A stretch of DNA of 64,000 nt from Brevundimonas halotolerans (GCF_003730275.1 NZ_QTTA01000017.1:182376-246375), one strand, 5' to 3'; shown: positions 1 to 9,721, counted from the stretch's first letter. Program-made: numbers and translations. Notes: generated from the sequence alone by a model not told the origin.

Positions 1-68
1 GCTTCACTGGCGTCTTCAAGAGCGATCCGGCGCAGATGGAGCGGTTTTTGAAGCTGGCGAGGGGCTGA
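1..68 (+). CDS. 3' end of an unidentified gene (partial)
   Basis: An open frame enters from the left edge and ends at TGA 66-68. It encodes a tail of 21 complete residues rich in charged and aromatic residues (ending LKLARG). Too little remains to name a family. It is on the same strand as the following exbD gene but is separated from it by about 155 bases, so it need not be its operon partner. The gap 69-224 holds a small CGGG-TTCG-CCCG hairpin at 79-90 and nothing else I can recognise. Confidence 0.4.
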   Translation, partial: FTGVFKSDPAQMERFLKLARG

Positions 69-224
69 GAAGGGTCGGCGGGTTCGCCCGTCAGGCGTAA
101 TCCTCAGAATCGGAACCCTTCAGGGCCTCTGACCGCTTTACAAGCGCCGTCAGGATCGCCAAGAGACGGTTGAAGCTGATCCACACGTACGCCCCGAGCG
201 GCGGCATGACACGGAGACGACCCC

Positions 225-668
<444 letters not shown>

Positions 669-696
669 GCATCGGGCCAACCGCCTGATACCGAAA

Positions 697-726
697 GGGC
701 CGCTCCTGTCCGGGGCGGCCCTTTTT
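697..726 (+). terminator. Rho-independent terminator after exbD
   Basis: GGGCCGC (697-703) pairs with GCGGCCC (715-721) around an 11-base loop and is followed directly by five T (722-726). It lies 28 bases past the exbD stop and just before the next gene's start at 745. Confidence 0.85.
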
Positions 727-744
727 CAATTCGGAGCGCGTACA

Positions 745-1095
745 ATGACCAAGGACGAGGTCGACGCCCTGATCATGGCCCTGCCCGGGGCGGAACACAG
801 CACGGCCTATGGTCAGCCCTGCTGGCGGATTGCGGGCAAGTTCCTGACGCGACTGCGGGCCGAGGACGACAGTCTGGCATTGGATGTCGGCTCGATCGAG
901 CGGCGCGACATGCTGGTCGAGGTCGACCCCGAGGTCTTCCACATCACCGACCACTATCGCCCCTATGCCTATGCGCTGATCCGCATCGAGCGGGTCGACC
1001 CGGACTGGCTGAAGGCCGAACTGGCCAGCCGCTGGCGTAAGGTCGCGCTGGCGAAACTGAGGAAGGCCCATCCGGAGATGGCCGAGGCCGGCTGA
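745..1095 (+). CDS. MmcQ/YjbR family protein
   Basis: A 116-residue protein of the MmcQ/YjbR (CyaY-like fold) family. The N-terminal LPGAEHSTAYGQPCWRIAGK stretch and the central DPEVFHITDHY motif are typical, and the length fits a single complete domain. Family members have a double-wing fold proposed to bind DNA, but no cellular role is established. The start is supported by GGAGCG shortly upstream. It stands alone between the exbD terminator and an aldo/keto reductase on the same strand. Confidence 0.85.
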   Translation: MTKDEVDALIMALPGAEHSTAYGQPCWRIAGKFLTRLRAEDDSLALDVGSIERRDMLVEVDPEVFHITDHYRPYAYALIRIERVDPDWLKAELASRWRKVALAKLRKAHPEMAEAG

Positions 1096-1162
1096 GTGCG
1101 CCCTTGATACTTCGGAGATCAGCCCCAGCTAAAGTCCCCTCCCCACGCCGAAGGATTTCCCC

Positions 1163-2011
1163 ATGGCAACGGCCGACACCCTGACCGTCGACGGATACGA
1201 CATCCCCCTGCTGGGGCTGGGCACCTGGCAGCTGGAGCCGGACGATGCGCGGCGCATGGTCGGTCACGCCCTGACGAACGGCTATCGCCACATCGACACG
1301 GCCTGGATCTACCGGAACGAGAAGGGCGTCGGCGAGGGCATCCGCGATGCCGGTCTGGCGCGTGGTGACTTCTGGCTGACCACCAAGATCTGGGTGGATC
1401 ATTTCAGCCACGACGCCTTGCTGAAGCAGGCCGAGGAATCGGCAAACAGCCTGGGCACGGCGCCCGACCTGCTGCTGCTGCATTGGCCGAAGGCGACGCC
1501 GCCGCTGGTCGAGACGATCGGGGCCCTGAATGAAGCTAAGGCGCGCGGCCTGACCGCTGCCATCGGCCTGTCGAACTTCCCGTCCGGCGAGTGGAAGAAG
1601 GCGCAGGACCTGTCCGAGGCGCGGCTGATCACCAATCAGGTCGAATACCACCCCTATCTGTCGCAGAAGACGTTGATCGACACGGCCCGGGACCTCGGGT
1701 CATCCGTCACGGCCTGGTCGCCGCTGGCCCAGGGCAAGATCGTCGAGGACGCCACGATCCGCGCCATCGCCGAGGTCCACGGCAAGTCGGTCGGACAGGT
1801 GACCCTGCGCTGGATCGTGCAGCAGGGCGTGATCGCAATCCCCAAGACCTCGAAGGAAAGCCGCGCGGCCGAGAACCTCGACATCTTCGACTTTGCCCTC
1901 ACCGAAGACGAGATGGCCCGCATCCACGCCCTGGCCCATCCGGGCGGTCGTCTGGGTGACTGGATTGATCCGGTCTTTGAATGGGATCAGGATACCTCCC
2001 AATCATATTGA
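1163..2011 (+). CDS. Aldo/keto reductase (2,5-diketo-D-gluconate reductase type)
   Basis: A 282-residue NADPH-dependent oxidoreductase with the AKR (beta/alpha)8 barrel. The full catalytic tetrad is visible: Asp45 and Tyr50 in HIDTAWIYRNE, Lys75 in TKIW and His107 in LLLHWP. The C-terminal IPKTSK motif, which contacts the NADP 2'-phosphate, is also present. The overall pattern (GLGTWQL near the start, NQVEYHPYL) matches the DkgA/B-like branch that reduces small aldehydes and ketones. The substrate cannot be told from sequence. AAGGA precedes the ATG. Confidence 0.9.
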   Translation: MATADTLTVDGYDIPLLGLGTWQLEPDDARRMVGHALTNGYRHIDTAWIYRNEKGVGEGIRDAGLARGDFWLTTKIWVDHFSHDALLKQAEESANSLGTAPDLLLLHWPKATPPLVETIGALNEAKARGLTAAIGLSNFPSGEWKKAQDLSEARLITNQVEYHPYLSQKTLIDTARDLGSSVTAWSPLAQGKIVEDATIRAIAEVHGKSVGQVTLRWIVQQGVIAIPKTSKESRAAENLDIFDFALTEDEMARIHALAHPGGRLGDWIDPVFEWDQDTSQSY

Positions 2012-2029
2012 ACCTGGGGAGGTTCGCAG

Positions 2030-2278
2030 ATGGGCAGTGTCCTGGCGTTTCCGGGAACGAACCCGGGTGATGTCGCGGTCGGACGTCGGCTGAAGCACTG
2101 GCGAGACCAGCGCGGGTGCGATGTCGATGCGCTGGCGGGAGCGCTGAAGCTGACGCCGGAGGGGGTTCGCCGGCTGGAAAGCGGCCGCGCCCACATGAAC
2201 TCGACCCAGATGGCCGTCGCCACCCGCCACCTGCACCTGCCGGTCTGGGCGCTGGTGTCGGACACACCGGCCTACTGA
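2030..2278 (+). CDS. Small XRE-like helix-turn-helix protein
   Basis: An 82-residue protein made almost entirely of a Cro/C1-type helix-turn-helix. [25 protein letters not shown], then [16 protein letters not shown], matches the helix 1 to helix 4 pattern. No ligand-binding or dimerisation domain follows. A clear GGGGAGG lies nine bases before the ATG. The gene starts 18 bases after the aldo/keto reductase stop and is followed by the UbiD-like gene on the same strand, so the three may share a transcript. Its target is unknown. Confidence 0.75.
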   Translation: MGSVLAFPGTNPGDVAVGRRLKHWRDQRGCDVDALAGALKLTPEGVRRLESGRAHMNSTQMAVATRHLHLPVWALVSDTPAY

Positions 2279-2330
2279 GCGACATCCTGGCCGCGTGACA
2301 GACGCCGCGGGCCCGCCTAAGCGTGGGCGC

Positions 2331-3860
2331 ATGGCCTACAAGTCCCTGCGCGAATTCATCGAGCTGCTGGAAGCCGAGGGCGAGTTGGTGCGCGTTCGCG
2401 AGCCGGTCTCGACCCAGCTGGAGATGACCGAGATCCAGACCCGGTTGCTGCGGAACGGCGGCCCGGCGGTGCTGTTCGAAAAGCCGGTCATGCCGGACGG
2501 TTCGATCAGCCCCATCCCCTGCCTCGCCAATCTGTTCGGGACGGTGAAGCGCGTCGCCATGGGCGTGACGCTGGAGGGCAAGAGCCGCACCACCGCCGCC
2601 GAACTGCGCGAGGTCGGCGAGCTGCTGGCTTTCCTCAGGAATCCGACCCCGCCGCGCGGTCTGGCCGATGCCATGGAGATGCTGCCGCTGGCCAAGACCG
2701 TCATGGCGATGCGGCCGAAGGTGGTGAAAAAGGCGCCAGTGCAGGAGGTGGTGCTGAAGGGCGATCAGATCGACCTGACCGCCCTGCCCGTCCAGGGCTG
2801 CTGGCCCGGCGAGCCCGCACCACTGATCACCTGGGGTCTGGTGGTGACCAAGGGCCCGTCCGACGACCGCGAGGACGACTTCAACCTCGGCATCTATCGC
2901 ATGCAGGTGCTGGGCAGGGACAAGGCGATCATGCGCTGGCTGGCCCACCGCGGCGGAGCCCAGCACTATGCCCGGCACAAGAAGGCCGGCAAGCGCGAAC
3001 CCCTGCCCTGCGCCGTTGTGCTGGGCGCCGACCCGGGCACCATTCTGGCGGCCGTGACGCCGGTACCGGATACCCTCAGCGAATACCAGTTCGCCGGACT
3101 GATGCGCGGGGCCAAGGCCGAGCTGGTGCCCTGCAAGACCGTGCCGCTGATGGTGCCCGCCACCGCCGAGATCGTGCTGGAGGGCCACGTCCTGCTGGAC
3201 GAGCACGCGCCCGAGGGGCCGTACGGTGACCACACGGGCTATTACAACTCGGTCGAGACCTTCCCGGTGTTTCAGGTGACGGCCGTCACCATGCGTCGCG
3301 ACCCGATCTATCTGACCACCTTCACCGGCCGCCCGCCGGACGAGCCTAGCGTGCTGGGCGAGGCGCTGAACGAGGTCTTCATCCCCCTGCTGCGCCAGCA
3401 GTTTCCCGAGATCGTCGACTTCTGGCTGCCGCCCGAGGGATGCAGCTATCGCATCGCCGTGGTGTCGATGAAGAAGGCCTATCCGGGCCATGCCAAGCGC
3501 GTGATGATGGGCTGCTGGAGCTATCTGCGGCAGTTCATGTACACCAAATGGATCATCGTGGTGGACCACGACATCAACGCCCGCGACTGGAAGGACGTGA
3601 TGTGGGCCATCTCGACCAAGATGGACCCGGCACGCGACATCACCGTCATCGAAAGCACGCCAATCGACTATCTGGACTTTGCCAGCCCCGAGAGCGGCCT
3701 CGGCTCCAAGATCGGCCTCGACGCCACCGACAAGCTGCCCCCTGAGACCAAGCGCGAATGGGGCGAGGAAATCCGCATGGACGAGGCCGTGGTCGAACGG
3801 GTGTCGGAGATGTGGACCCGCCTGGGATTACCCGGTGACGGAACGCCGATCTGGAAGTGA
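2331..3860 (+). CDS. ubiD: UbiD family decarboxylase
   Basis: A 509-residue UbiD-family (de)carboxylase using prenylated FMN. In ubiquinone synthesis the family member decarboxylates 3-polyprenyl-4-hydroxybenzoate. I chose the ATG at 2331 ([22 protein letters not shown]) because family proteins start with just this pattern; a GTG 36 bases earlier would add 12 unmatched residues. Conserved features are [11 protein letters not shown] with the substrate-side Arg, then [22 protein letters not shown] carrying the catalytic Glu pair, and [13 protein letters not shown] further on. Its length matches true UbiD. No UbiX is in the window, so the ubiquinone assignment, rather than another aromatic substrate, rests on overall similarity. 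Confidence 0.88.
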   Translation: MAYKSLREFIELLEAEGELVRVREPVSTQLEMTEIQTRLLRNGGPAVLFEKPVMPDGSISPIPCLANLFGTVKRVAMGVTLEGKSRTTAAELREVGELLAFLRNPTPPRGLADAMEMLPLAKTVMAMRPKVVKKAPVQEVVLKGDQIDLTALPVQGCWPGEPAPLITWGLVVTKGPSDDREDDFNLGIYRMQVLGRDKAIMRWLAHRGGAQHYARHKKAGKREPLPCAVVLGADPGTILAAVTPVPDTLSEYQFAGLMRGAKAELVPCKTVPLMVPATAEIVLEGHVLLDEHAPEGPYGDHTGYYNSVETFPVFQVTAVTMRRDPIYLTTFTGRPPDEPSVLGEALNEVFIPLLRQQFPEIVDFWLPPEGCSYRIAVVSMKKAYPGHAKRVMMGCWSYLRQFMYTKWIIVVDHDINARDWKDVMWAISTKMDPARDITVIESTPIDYLDFASPESGLGSKIGLDATDKLPPETKREWGEEIRMDEAVVERVSEMWTRLGLPGDGTPIWK

Positions 3861-3872
3861 GGGCTTGGCCGT

Positions 3873-3892
3873 GTTATAACTTCGTTGCAACG
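3873..3892 (+). promoter_or_regulatory. Candidate autoregulatory operator/promoter of the mazEF-like pair
   Basis: Two perfect palindromes lie side by side: GTTATAAC (3873-3880) and CGTTGCAACG (3883-3892). The first contains TATAAC, a plausible -10 box, ten bases before the antitoxin ATG region. AbrB-fold antitoxins commonly repress their own promoter at such sites. The operator role is inferred. Confidence 0.45.
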
Positions 3893-3902
3893 GAGTTCGG
3901 CC

Positions 3903-4232
3903 ATGGCCACCTCAATCCGGAAAATCGGCAACTCGCAAGGTGTCATCCTGCCAAAGCCGGCGCTTCAGGCGCTGGGCGTAGCGGAGGGCGGCGCGGTGGA
4001 GTTTGTCTATGAGCCCGGCAAGATCAGCATTGTCCCGGCGCAGCGACCTGTCCGCGAGGGATGGGAGGAAGACGCCAAAGCGATCGCCGCCGCAGGGCTG
4101 ACCGATGAGGAGCGCGAGTGGGTAGACGCCGATCTGTCAGACGATATCCCCGACGCCTGGGATGCCCTTTCCGAGGCAGACATGCAACGCGTCGAGGCTG
4201 AACTGCTCGCTGACGGCGTGGTGAAACCATAG
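3903..4232 (+). CDS. mazE: MazE-like antitoxin (SpoVT/AbrB domain)
   Basis: A 109-residue protein whose first 45 residues form an AbrB/MazE swapped-hairpin DNA-binding domain (SIRKIGNSQGVILPKPALQALGV). The remainder is an acidic tail (EREWVDADLSDDIPDAWDALSEAD) of the kind that wraps the toxin in MazE-type antitoxins. The ATG at 3903 starts at the domain; an upstream in-frame start at 3885 would add six residues and overlap the predicted operator. Its stop overlaps the GTG start of the toxin by one base, so the pair is translationally coupled. The two palindromes just upstream suggest autoregulation. Confidence 0.88.
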   Translation: MATSIRKIGNSQGVILPKPALQALGVAEGGAVEFVYEPGKISIVPAQRPVREGWEEDAKAIAAAGLTDEEREWVDADLSDDIPDAWDALSEADMQRVEAELLADGVVKP

Positions 4233-4546
4233 TGCCGAAGCGCGGCGAGGTGTGGTGGGTGAAGCTGGACCCCACCGTCGGACACGAGATTCGCAAGACC
4301 CGTCCGTGCATGATCGTCTCGCCGGACGAGATCAATCGCCATGGCACCTGCATCGTCGTGCCTCTGACCAGCAGTCAGGGTCGGCGCTACCGCGTCGCTA
4401 CGTCCATTTCCGAAAAGCCGGGTGCGGCGGCCGTGGATCAGGTTCGAATGATTGATCACGCACGGCTGGGCCGTCGCATTGGCGAGGCTGAAGCCGGTAT
4501 CCTGAGCGCCACCCTGGCGGTGCTTCGTGAGATGTTCGAGGAATAG
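4232..4546 (+). CDS. mazF: MazF/PemK-like endoribonuclease toxin
   Basis: A 104-residue PemK/MazF-family toxin, a ribosome-independent mRNA interferase. The family pattern is complete: RGEVWWVKLDPTVGHEIRKTRPCMIVSPDEIN, then CIVVPLTS, then a C-terminal helix ending LREMFEE. The RP-x(1)-MIVS Arg and the Thr of PLTS correspond to the catalytic pair of MazF. The start is a GTG sharing one base with the antitoxin stop. The gene appears intact. RNA cleavage specificity cannot be read from the sequence. Confidence 0.9.
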   Translation: MPKRGEVWWVKLDPTVGHEIRKTRPCMIVSPDEINRHGTCIVVPLTSSQGRRYRVATSISEKPGAAAVDQVRMIDHARLGRRIGEAEAGILSATLAVLREMFEE

Positions 4547-4579
4547 GGCGACGACAGGCGTCGCACTTCAGGGGGCCAC

Positions 4580-5197
4580 ATGAGCGCGTTCGAGTTCTTT
4601 TTCAGCTTCTATGGACTGTTGCTGGGGTTATCGGTGGCGGAGCTGGTGGGCGGGTTTTCGCGGGTGCTGCATGAGCGCGAGCGGATCCGGTTCGGCTGGC
4701 TGACGCCGCTGCTGGCGATCTTTGTGGCCATCGACATCGCCACCTTCTGGAATCAGGCCTGGGTGATCTTTCGCTTTGCGCCGTTCAACTTTGCCCTGCT
4801 GGTGCTGGGGCTGGTGGTGGCGGGGACCTTCTACGTTGCGGCCAGCGTGACCTTTCCGCGGGTGGCGACCGAGGGGAAGAGGCTGGACCTCGACGACCAC
4901 TTCTGGGCGCACCGGCGGATCGTGTTTGCCTGTGTGCTGGCGGCCAATCTGATCGTGGCGGCAACCTTCTTTGCCATCACCGGACTGAGCGGCGAGATTG
5001 CCCGGATTCCGCTGGGGCCGATCTTCTGGATCGGGCTGGCGATCTTTATCGGCGGCACCTCGATCGGGGCCTTTGCGCCCTCCCGCAAGTGGGTCATCGG
5101 GGCGCTGGTCGTGCTCGTCGCCTACCACGTTTTCACCACCGCTCGGGCGCTGACCGCGCTGGTCCAGGCCGGGGGCTGGTCGCTGCTGGGAAGCTAG
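4580..5197 (+). CDS. Six-span hypothetical membrane protein
   Basis: A 205-residue protein with about six predicted membrane spans (roughly 5-24, 43-64, 70-93, 112-131, 142-163, 170-190) and short loops. No family motif or catalytic residue is apparent. AGGGGG precedes the ATG. It follows the toxin gene by 33 bases and is followed by a secreted peptidase, without overlap on either side. An inner-membrane location is the only firm statement. Confidence 0.7.
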   Translation: MSAFEFFFSFYGLLLGLSVAELVGGFSRVLHERERIRFGWLTPLLAIFVAIDIATFWNQAWVIFRFAPFNFALLVLGLVVAGTFYVAASVTFPRVATEGKRLDLDDHFWAHRRIVFACVLAANLIVAATFFAITGLSGEIARIPLGPIFWIGLAIFIGGTSIGAFAPSRKWVIGALVVLVAYHVFTTARALTALVQAGGWSLLGS

Positions 5198-5241
5198 CCC
5201 AGACGTTGCGGCCCTCTGTCCGGCATGATCAAAGGGAGCCC

Positions 5242-7098
5242 ATGATGCGTCGCCTTATCCTGATCAGTCTGCTTGCGGCGTCGGCCCAGCTTTTTACGGG
5301 AGCCCTCGCCATGGCCCAGACCCCCTCGCCCGCCCTGCCCAACCAGGCCCTGTATGATCCGCAGGGCTTCCTGCCGCCGGCCCCGGCGTGGGACGGGGCT
5401 AGCCGGTCGCTGTTGCGGCCCGCGTCAGACCCGTGGGCCACGGACTTCGAGCGCGACCCCGAGCTGGATTTCAGCCCCAACTATGAGGACACGCGCGCCT
5501 GGTTCGACCGGCTGGATGCAGCGTCCGACTGGATCCGCATCGAGGAGTTTGGAACGTCGCCCGAGGGGCGGCCGATCTATGCGGTGATCGCCTCCAAGGA
5601 CGGGGCCAAGTTCGATCCGTCCAAGCCCGTGATCCTGGCGCAGGCGGGCATCCACCCCGGCGAGATCGACGGCAAGGACGCGGGCATGATGCTGCTGCGC
5701 GACATCGCCTTTTACGGGCGCGACGACCTGCTGGACGGGGCCAATCTGATCCTGATCCCGATCCTGTCGGTGGACGGGCATGAGCGGGCCAGTGCGTATT
5801 CACGGCCGAACCAGCGCGGTCCGCGCATTCAGGGCTGGCGCAACACTGCGACCAACCAGAACCTGAACCGGGACTATATGAAGCTGGACCAGCCCGAGAT
5901 GCAGGCGGTGCGCGGGCTGATCCTGAAGTATCAGCCGGACCTGTATGTCGACATCCACGTCACCGACGGCCTCGATTATCAATATGACGTGACCTATGGC
6001 TACAACGGCGAGAACGGCATCTGGAGCCGCAGCCCGGAGACGGCGCTGTGGCTGGACCGTGCCTTCAAGCCGGCGATGAATGCGGCGCTGGAGGCGCAGG
6101 GCCACATCCCGGGCGAGCTGGTGTTCGGCATCGACGACCAGAACCCCCGCGCGGGCCTGTCGGACGGCGGGCTGGGCGAGCGGTTCTCGAACGGCTGGGG
6201 CTCGGCCGCCCATGTGCCGACCATCCTGATCGAGAACCACAGCCTGAAGCCCTATGACCAGCGGGTGCTGGGCACCTATGTCTTCCTCGAGACGGCGCTG
6301 ACGGTGCTGGCGGACGAGGGCAGCGATCTGCGGGCTGCGGTCGAGGCCGACCGGGCCCTGCGCCCCGCGACTGTCCCGACCAATTTCGTGCCGAGCGAGG
6401 AGCCCGTCTCGATCCGCCCGTTCAAGGGCATCCGCTATGAGACCTATGTGAGCCCGGCGTCGGGTCGCGAGGAGGTGCGTTGGCTGGGCGTGGCCGATCC
6501 GGAGCTGTGGCAGATGCCCTTCTATGGCTCGGTGCCGACGCTGGAGCTGGCGCGGCCTGAAGCCTATTGGGTGCCGGCGCACCGGGCCGACATCATCGAG
6601 CGGCTGCGGATGCACGGCATCGAGATGGAGACGCTGGACGAGGCGCGCACGGTGTCCGTCGAGATGCTGCGGCTGGAGGACATCCGCCTGTCGCCGCGCA
6701 CCAATGAAGGCCATGTGCCGGTCCGGGTGGGCGGCGTGACGCCCGAGGCCCGCGACTGGACCTTCCCCGCCGGATCGGTGCGGGTGTCGACCGACCAGCC
6801 GCTGGGCGATGTGGTGGTGCTGTTGCTGGAGCCGCAGTCGAGCGAGAGCTTCTTTGCCTGGGGCATGTTCCTCGAGGTGCTGAACCGCGTCGAATATATC
6901 GAGGGCTATGCCATTGCCCCGCTGGCCGAGGCGATGCTGGCCGCCGACCCGGCGCTGAAGGCCGAGTTCGAGGCCAAGCTGGCCGCCGATCCCGAGTTTG
7001 CCGCGAACGGTGACGCGCGCCTCGCGTGGTTCTATGAGCGGACGCCCTTCTATGACGACCGCTTCAACCTGTATCCGGTCGCGCGGGAGACACGCTGA
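5242..7098 (+). CDS. Secreted M14-family zinc carboxypeptidase-like protein
   Basis: A 618-residue exported metallopeptidase of the M14 fold. The start MMRRLILISLLAASAQLFTG begins a Sec signal peptide cleaved after ALAMA; GGGAG lies four bases upstream. The zinc ligands are the HPGE motif (about residues 138-141) and the His of DIHVTDG (about 238), and the catalytic Glu is in ILIENHSLK (about 330). The C-terminal 230 residues form an extra beta-rich region not needed for catalysis. Homologues of this length are common in Caulobacterales and Sphingomonadales as M14 family metallopeptidases. The substrate is unknown. Its stop overlaps the next gene's ATG by one base. Confidence 0.88.
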   Translation: MMRRLILISLLAASAQLFTGALAMAQTPSPALPNQALYDPQGFLPPAPAWDGASRSLLRPASDPWATDFERDPELDFSPNYEDTRAWFDRLDAASDWIRIEEFGTSPEGRPIYAVIASKDGAKFDPSKPVILAQAGIHPGEIDGKDAGMMLLRDIAFYGRDDLLDGANLILIPILSVDGHERASAYSRPNQRGPRIQGWRNTATNQNLNRDYMKLDQPEMQAVRGLILKYQPDLYVDIHVTDGLDYQYDVTYGYNGENGIWSRSPETALWLDRAFKPAMNAALEAQGHIPGELVFGIDDQNPRAGLSDGGLGERFSNGWGSAAHVPTILIENHSLKPYDQRVLGTYVFLETALTVLADEGSDLRAAVEADRALRPATVPTNFVPSEEPVSIRPFKGIRYETYVSPASGREEVRWLGVADPELWQMPFYGSVPTLELARPEAYWVPAHRADIIERLRMHGIEMETLDEARTVSVEMLRLEDIRLSPRTNEGHVPVRVGGVTPEARDWTFPAGSVRVSTDQPLGDVVVLLLEPQSSESFFAWGMFLEVLNRVEYIEGYAIAPLAEAMLAADPALKAEFEAKLAADPEFAANGDARLAWFYERTPFYDDRFNLYPVARETR

Positions 7099-7526
7099 TG
7101 ACGCTGTCGGATTTCATCCAGCCCGAGGCCGCCGCCGGGGCGCTGGACGCCCTGTCGCTGTGGGTCGGCCTGCTGGTGCTGTGGCTGGTGGTGCTGTCGT
7201 TTGGTGTGGTCGGGCAGAGGCGACGGCTGAAGGTGGCCTTTGGCGACGGCGGCCATGTGTCGCTGACGGCGGCCGGGCGAGCCTTTGGCAATGCCGCGGA
7301 ATATGTGCCGGCCGGCCTGATCGCCCTGTTGCTGCTGGCCCTGACGGGGGCGACGCCGCTGTTGATCCATAGTCTGGGAGCGACCCTGCTGGCCGGGCGG
7401 GTGATCCATGCGGGCGGACTGCTGTTCCAGAAGGGGCCGTCGCTGGGCCGGATCCTGGGCATGGCCCTGACCTATGCGGTGCTGTTGTTTGCGGCAGGGC
7501 TCCTGATCGGACAGGCCGTCGGCTGA
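7098..7526 (+). CDS. MAPEG family membrane protein
   Basis: A 142-residue integral membrane protein with about four spans. It shows the MAPEG-family arrangement: an Arg/Lys-rich first loop (GQRRRLKVAFGDG), then RAFGNAAEYVPAGLIALLLLAL with the N-x-x-E-Y-x-P core. The family includes microsomal glutathione transferases and leukotriene synthases; bacterial members are poorly defined. The ATG overlaps the peptidase stop by one base (TGATG), indicating translational coupling. Confidence 0.85.
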   Translation: MTLSDFIQPEAAAGALDALSLWVGLLVLWLVVLSFGVVGQRRRLKVAFGDGGHVSLTAAGRAFGNAAEYVPAGLIALLLLALTGATPLLIHSLGATLLAGRVIHAGGLLFQKGPSLGRILGMALTYAVLLFAAGLLIGQAVG

Positions 7527-7580
7527 GGTCGGACAGGCGCGGACGGTTGCCCCTGCGGGCCGCTGTCGCCATATCGGGGC

Positions 7581-8930
7581 ATGGCCGATTCCCCTGCTCC
7601 CACCACTGATCTGATCCATGATGTCCTGGCCGCCGCGCTCAGGGCCGGTGCCGATGCCGCCGAGGCGGTGACCGCCGAGCGGACCTCGCTGTCGGTCGGG
7701 GTGCGCGACGGGGCGCTGGAGGATGTCGAGCGCGAGGAATCGCATGATCTGGGCCTGCGGGTCTTCATCGGGCGGCGGCAGGCGACGGTCTCGACCTCGG
7801 ATCTGTCGGCACCGACGCGGGCGCGGCTGATCGAGCGGGCCGTGGCCATGGCGCGGCTGGCCCCCGAGGACCCCTATGCCACGCTGGCCCCCGAAGAGCG
7901 GCTGTCCCGGGCGCCGTTCCGCGAGCTGGACCTGTACGACGACGGATTCCCTGAACCCAAGGCGCTGGAGGCGGCCGCGCGCGACTGTGAGGCGGCGGCG
8001 CTGGGGGTCGAGGGTGTGGCGCGGTCCGAGGGCGGCCATGCCTCGGCCTCGCGCAGCGCCTGGCGGCTGGTGACCTCGCACGGCTTTGACGGCCAGTATC
8101 GCGGCACCGCCTTTTCGCTAGGCGCGGGCGTCATTGCCGAGAAGGACGGGGCGATGGAGCGGGGCGGCGAGCATCGCACCCTGCGCCATCTGTCGGACAT
8201 GCCGTCGGCCGAATCGCTGGGGCTGGAGGCCGGACGCCGCGCCGTGGCCCGCGTCGGGGCGCGCAAGATCGCCTCGCAGACCCTGCCCGTGATCTTCGAG
8301 AACCGGGTCGCGACCCAGGTGCTGTCGCCCCTGCTGGGCGCCATTTCCGGCCCGTCGATTGCGCGCGGCACGTCGTTCCTGAAGGACGCCATGGGCGAGG
8401 CCGTGCTGCCCGCTCCCCTGTCGCTGATCGATGACCCCTTCCGCATGCGGGGTCTGGGCTCGACCCCGTTCGACGATGAGGGGGTCCAGGTGGTTGAGCG
8501 GGCGCTGGTCGACCGGGGCGTGATCACCACCTGGCTGATGAATACGGCGGCGGCGGCGCAGCTGGGTCTGGCCAGCACCGGCCATGCCTCGCGCGGGCTG
8601 GCCGGGCCGTCGGGCGTCTCGACCCACAACCTGCACCTGACGCCGGGCGAGTTGGACCTCCCCGGCCTGATGGGTCAGGCGAGCACCGGCCTGCTGGTGA
8701 CCTCGATGTTCGGGCCGTCGCTGAACCCGAATACCGGCGACTGGTCGGCGGGGGTGTCGGGCTTCTTCTTCGAGGGCGGCCAGATCACCCATCCGGTCAG
8801 CGAGGTGACGGTGGCCGGCAATCTGCGTGCGCTGTGGATGCGGATGGTGGCGGGGAGCGATCTGGAGTTCCGGTCGTCGTTCAACAGCCCGTCGCTGCTG
8901 ATCGACGGCGTGGCGGTGGCCGGCAAGTGA
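7581..8930 (+). CDS. pmbA: TldD/PmbA family protein, PmbA (TldE) subunit
   Basis: A 449-residue cytosolic protein of the TldD/PmbA family. PmbA (TldE) pairs with TldD, which carries the zinc site, to form a protease acting on unfolded peptides and modified peptide precursors. The sequence has the N-terminal SLSVGVRDGALEDVEREESHDLGLRVFIG barrel strand and the C-terminal GLLVTSMFGPSLNPNTGDWSAGVSGFFFEGGQITHPVSEVTVAGNL block characteristic of PmbA. It has no HExxxH zinc motif, as expected for this subunit. TldD is not in the window. The stop overlaps the GTG start of the next gene. Confidence 0.92.
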   Translation: MADSPAPTTDLIHDVLAAALRAGADAAEAVTAERTSLSVGVRDGALEDVEREESHDLGLRVFIGRRQATVSTSDLSAPTRARLIERAVAMARLAPEDPYATLAPEERLSRAPFRELDLYDDGFPEPKALEAAARDCEAAALGVEGVARSEGGHASASRSAWRLVTSHGFDGQYRGTAFSLGAGVIAEKDGAMERGGEHRTLRHLSDMPSAESLGLEAGRRAVARVGARKIASQTLPVIFENRVATQVLSPLLGAISGPSIARGTSFLKDAMGEAVLPAPLSLIDDPFRMRGLGSTPFDDEGVQVVERALVDRGVITTWLMNTAAAAQLGLASTGHASRGLAGPSGVSTHNLHLTPGELDLPGLMGQASTGLLVTSMFGPSLNPNTGDWSAGVSGFFFEGGQITHPVSEVTVAGNLRALWMRMVAGSDLEFRSSFNSPSLLIDGVAVAGK

Positions 8931-9721
8931 CCGATCTCGCCGCCGACCTGGCCCTGATCGTCGAGGCCGCGCGCGAGGGCGCCATCCTGGCCGAGGCCGA
9001 GCGGGTCAAGGGTCTGGAGATCGAGCACAAGCCCGGCGGCTCGCCGGTCACCAGCGCGGACTATGCCGTCGATGCCTTTCTGAAGGACCGCCTGCGGACG
9101 TCACGTCCCGACTATGGCTGGCTGTCGGAGGAGACCCCGGACAGCCCCGAGCGGCTGAAGCACCGGCGCATCTTTGTGGTCGACCCGATCGACGGCACCC
9201 AGGCCTTTATCGCCAACCGGCCGTGGTGGTGCATTCCCATCGCCGTGGTCGAGGACGGCCAGCCCGTCGCCGCCGTGATCCATGTGCCGGAGCTGTCGGA
9301 GACCTTTGAGGCGACGGTCGGCACCGGGGCCCGCATGAACGGCCGGACCATCCGGGCCAGCGACACCGATGCGCTGGAGGACGCCTCCCTGCTGGCCAGC
9401 GCCCAGATGCTGCAGGGGCCGCAGTGGGTGACGCCCTGGCCCCCCATGCGGTTCGAGAAGCGCAACGCCCTGGCTTACCGGATGGCGCTGGTGGCAGGCG
9501 GGGCATTTGACGCCACGGTGGCGCTGACGCCCAAGTGGGACTGGGACGTCGCGGCCGGGGCCCTGATCGCGCGAGAGGCCGGGGCCATTGTCACCGATCA
9601 TCTCGGCGGGGACTGGCGCTTCAACCGGCCTGATCCGCGTCAGGCCAGCCTGATCTGTTCGGCGCCGGCCCTGCACCCGTTGATCCTGGAGCGAACCGGG
9701 GCTATCCCCCGGGCCAGTTGA
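8927..9721 (+). CDS. cysQ: Inositol monophosphatase family; CysQ-like 3'(2'),5'-bisphosphate nucleotidase
   Basis: A 264-residue Mg-dependent phosphatase of the inositol monophosphatase superfamily. The metal-binding elements are WLSEETPDS (Glu pair), DPIDGTQAFIANRPWW (the DPIDGT signature) and WDWDVAAGALIAREAG. The short form and its neighbours (pmbA before, DUF4170 after) fit CysQ, which hydrolyses the PAP left over from sulfate assimilation. Substrate choice between PAP and inositol phosphates is inferred. The start is GTG 8927, overlapping the pmbA stop (GTGA). Confidence 0.85.
   Translation: MTDLAADLALIVEAAREGAILAEAERVKGLEIEHKPGGSPVTSADYAVDAFLKDRLRTSRPDYGWLSEETPDSPERLKHRRIFVVDPIDGTQAFIANRPWWCIPIAVVEDGQPVAAVIHVPELSETFEATVGTGARMNGRTIRASDTDALEDASLLASAQMLQGPQWVTPWPPMRFEKRNALAYRMALVAGGAFDATVALTPKWDWDVAAGALIAREAGAIVTDHLGGDWRFNRPDPRQASLICSAPALHPLILERTGAIPRAS

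Noticed and set aside
79..90. CGGG-TTCG-CCCG hairpin as a terminator for the first partial gene
   Set aside because: The stem has only four pairs and no T-run follows.
4440..4452. A GGTTCGA-like T-loop motif suggesting a tRNA
   Set aside because: It lies within the MazF coding sequence and no acceptor or anticodon stem can be folded around it.
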